Source: Mycobacterium sp. NS-7484 (GTDB lineage: Bacteria; Actinomycetota; Actinomycetes; Mycobacteriales; Mycobacteriaceae). From it: a stretch of 53,793 nt of DNA. Every line of letters starts with the position of its first letter. The stretch's first letter is position 1. Shown piece by piece: positions 52,552 to 53,793 of this stretch. Location: positions 1-53,793 of the forward strand of contig NZ_MBEJ01000010.1 in NCBI RefSeq assembly GCF_001953975.1, written 5' to 3'. A program made the position numbers and the translations under genes. Under the pieces are notes generated by a model. That model was given only the letters and a program-made list of their open reading frames with translations. It ran no database searches and was not told the DNA's origin.

Positions 52552-53692
52552 GGCTTACATCGTCGACGCCGTGCGTACGCCGGTCGGCAAGAAGAACGGC
52601 GCGCTGGCGCAGGTGCACCCGATCGACCTGGGCGTGCACGCATTCCGCGCCATCTTCGACCGCAACGACGTCGATCCGGGTGCGGTTGACGACGTCATCG
52701 TCGGCTGTGTCGACGCCATCGGCGGGCAGGCCGGCAACATCGGCCGCCTGACCTGGCTGGCCGCCGGCTACCCCGAGGCCGTCCCCGGCGTCACCGTCGA
52801 CCGGCAGTGTGGTTCCAGCCAGCAGGCCATCTCCTTCGGCGCCCAGGCGATCATGTCCGGCACCGCCGATCTGATCCTGGCCGGCGGCATGCAGAACATG
52901 AGCTGGGTGCCGATCTCCTCGGCCATGATCGTCGGCAAGGAGTTCGGATTCACCTCGCCCACAAACGAATCCAAGAACTGGCTGCACCGCTACGGTGATC
53001 AGGAGATCTCGCAGTTCCGTGGCTCGGAGCTGATCGCCGAGAAGTGGGACATCTCGCGCGAGGAGATGGAGCAGTTCGCCTACACCAGCCATCAGCGGGC
53101 GTTCGCCGCGATCCGGGCCGGGCACTTCGACAACGAGATCGTCCCGGTCGGCGACTTCGGTGTCGACGAGGGTCCGCGGGAGACCACGCTGGAGAAGATG
53201 GCCTCGCTGCAGCCCCTGGTCGAAGGTGGCCGGCTGACCGCCGCGTTGGCCAGCCAGATCTCCGATGGTGCCTCGGCCGTGCTGCTGGCCTCAGAGGAAG
53301 CGGTCAACAAGCACAACCTGAAGCCTCGGGCCCGCATTCACCACATCAGCGCCCGCGGCGACGATCCGGTGATGATGCTGACCGGCCCGATCCCTGCCAC
53401 CCAGTACGCCCTGGAGAAGACCGGTCTGTCGATCGAGGACATCGACACCGTCGAGATCAACGAGGCATTCGCACCGGTCGTGCTGGCCTGGCTCAAGGAG
53501 ACCAAGGCCGACCCGGAGAAGGTCAACCCGAGCGGTGGCGCCATCGCCCTGGGCCACCCGCTCGGTGCCACCGGCGCCAAGCTCTTCGCCACGATGCTCA
53601 ACACCCTGGAGCGCACCGGCGGCCGTTACGGCCTGCAGACCATGTGTGAGGGCGGCGGCACCGCCAACGTCACCATCATCGAGCGCCTTTAG
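52544..53692 (+). CDS. fadA6: FadA6, thiolase of HIP degradation
   Basis: 382-residue thiolase cleaving a 3-ketoacyl-CoA late in ring C/D breakdown. Catalytic Cys89 (VDRQCGSSQQAI), His338 (GGAIALGHPLGATG) and Cys368 (TMCEGGGTA), plus VEINEAFAPV. ATG 52544 with AAAGGAG at 52531-52537 lies inside the end of kstR2. The longer frame from 52409 is not used. Named from the kstR2-fadA6 adjacency seen in M. tuberculosis (Rv3557c-Rv3556c). Confidence 0.92.
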   Translation: MREAYIVDAVRTPVGKKNGALAQVHPIDLGVHAFRAIFDRNDVDPGAVDDVIVGCVDAIGGQAGNIGRLTWLAAGYPEAVPGVTVDRQCGSSQQAISFGAQAIMSGTADLILAGGMQNMSWVPISSAMIVGKEFGFTSPTNESKNWLHRYGDQEISQFRGSELIAEKWDISREEMEQFAYTSHQRAFAAIRAGHFDNEIVPVGDFGVDEGPRETTLEKMASLQPLVEGGRLTAALASQISDGASAVLLASEEAVNKHNLKPRARIHHISARGDDPVMMLTGPIPATQYALEKTGLSIEDIDTVEINEAFAPVVLAWLKETKADPEKVNPSGGAIALGHPLGATGAKLFATMLNTLERTGGRYGLQTMCEGGGTANVTIIERL

Positions 53693-53699
53693 TAGTCCC

Positions 53700-53793
53700 G
53701 CGAGCAGACGCCAAAACCCCCCTTTTTCACCGCGGGGGTGGGGTTTTTGGGTGGTGGGGCGGGGGGTATGGGGGGTGGTATGGGCGGGGGGGG
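53700..53793. other. Partial terminator hairpin running into low-complexity contig edge
   Basis: GCGAGCAGACG (53700-53710), identical to the outer arm of the 7208-7267 hairpin, begins a left arm (CCAAAACCCCCC). A degenerate right arm follows (GGGGGTGGGGTTTTTGG), then the sequence decays into G/T-rich low complexity. I read it as a fadA6 terminator whose right half is lost to poor end sequence. Confidence 0.6.

Overview
The window is high-GC actinobacterial chromosome, almost certainly a rapidly growing mycobacterium (Mycolicibacterium type). The evidence is the steroid-degradation gene set, mycofactocin-type short-chain dehydrogenases, many GTG starts, ATGA/GTGA overlaps and apparently leaderless promoters. 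Both ends run into low-complexity C- or G-rich sequence (about 1-77 and after about 53740), so this looks like a whole contig with degraded ends. I recognise no rRNA, tRNA or CRISPR.

Layout. 78-2314: partial ZnuABC-type metal ABC transporter. 2326-4184: LacI regulator and trehalose-phosphatase. 4188-12668: the KstR-controlled block kstR, fadE34, a small secreted protein, kshB and hsaADCB (cholesterol ring A/B and side-chain degradation). 12859-15829: two convergent secreted GjpA-like (putative porin) genes with paired iron-box-like elements in their promoters. 16212-20637: a TetR-controlled SDR / ferredoxin / P450 / secreted histidine-phosphatase module. 20662-27046: a DeoR, APC permease, FGGY kinase, GlpA-like and FAD oxidoreductase operon. 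27131-32138: an operon of two mycofactocin-type SDRs, a double carboxymuconolactone-decarboxylase protein, an aldehyde dehydrogenase and an ankyrin protein, with a divergent TetR. 32592-36296: IclR, ScoAB CoA-transferase and an MFS transporter. 36277-44040: the KstR2-type HIP (rings C/D) block aspB-like, fadE33, fadE32, fadE31, fadD3 // fadE30, ipdF. 44502-45931: isochorismatase-type hydrolase and AmiS channel. 45958-48958: CotH, DUF4956 and VTC genes. 49428-51825: a third GjpA-like gene and an AraC regulator. 51922-53692: kstR2 and fadA6.

How it fits together. From memory of M. tuberculosis, Rv3556c-Rv3575c carries the same core genes in the same relative order, read backwards. Here the core is split by two accessory blocks, 12.7-36.3 kb (where M. 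tuberculosis has only nat) and 44.0-51.9 kb (where it has a PPE gene). Exact matches to the published KstR motif lie at kstR/fadE34 and kshB, with a one-mismatch site at hsaA. A fourth exact match lies 101 bp upstream of the third GjpA-like gene, suggesting a steroid-responsive envelope protein. Exact KstR2 motifs precede fadD3/fadE30 and kstR2, next to apparently leaderless starts.

The most unusual non-coding structure is a pair of 292-293 bp elements with 36-bp terminal inverted repeats (32228-32520 and 44076-44367). They are homologous along most of their length, lie in opposite orientation and bracket the ScoAB-HIP block. They look like non-autonomous mobile elements (MITEs).
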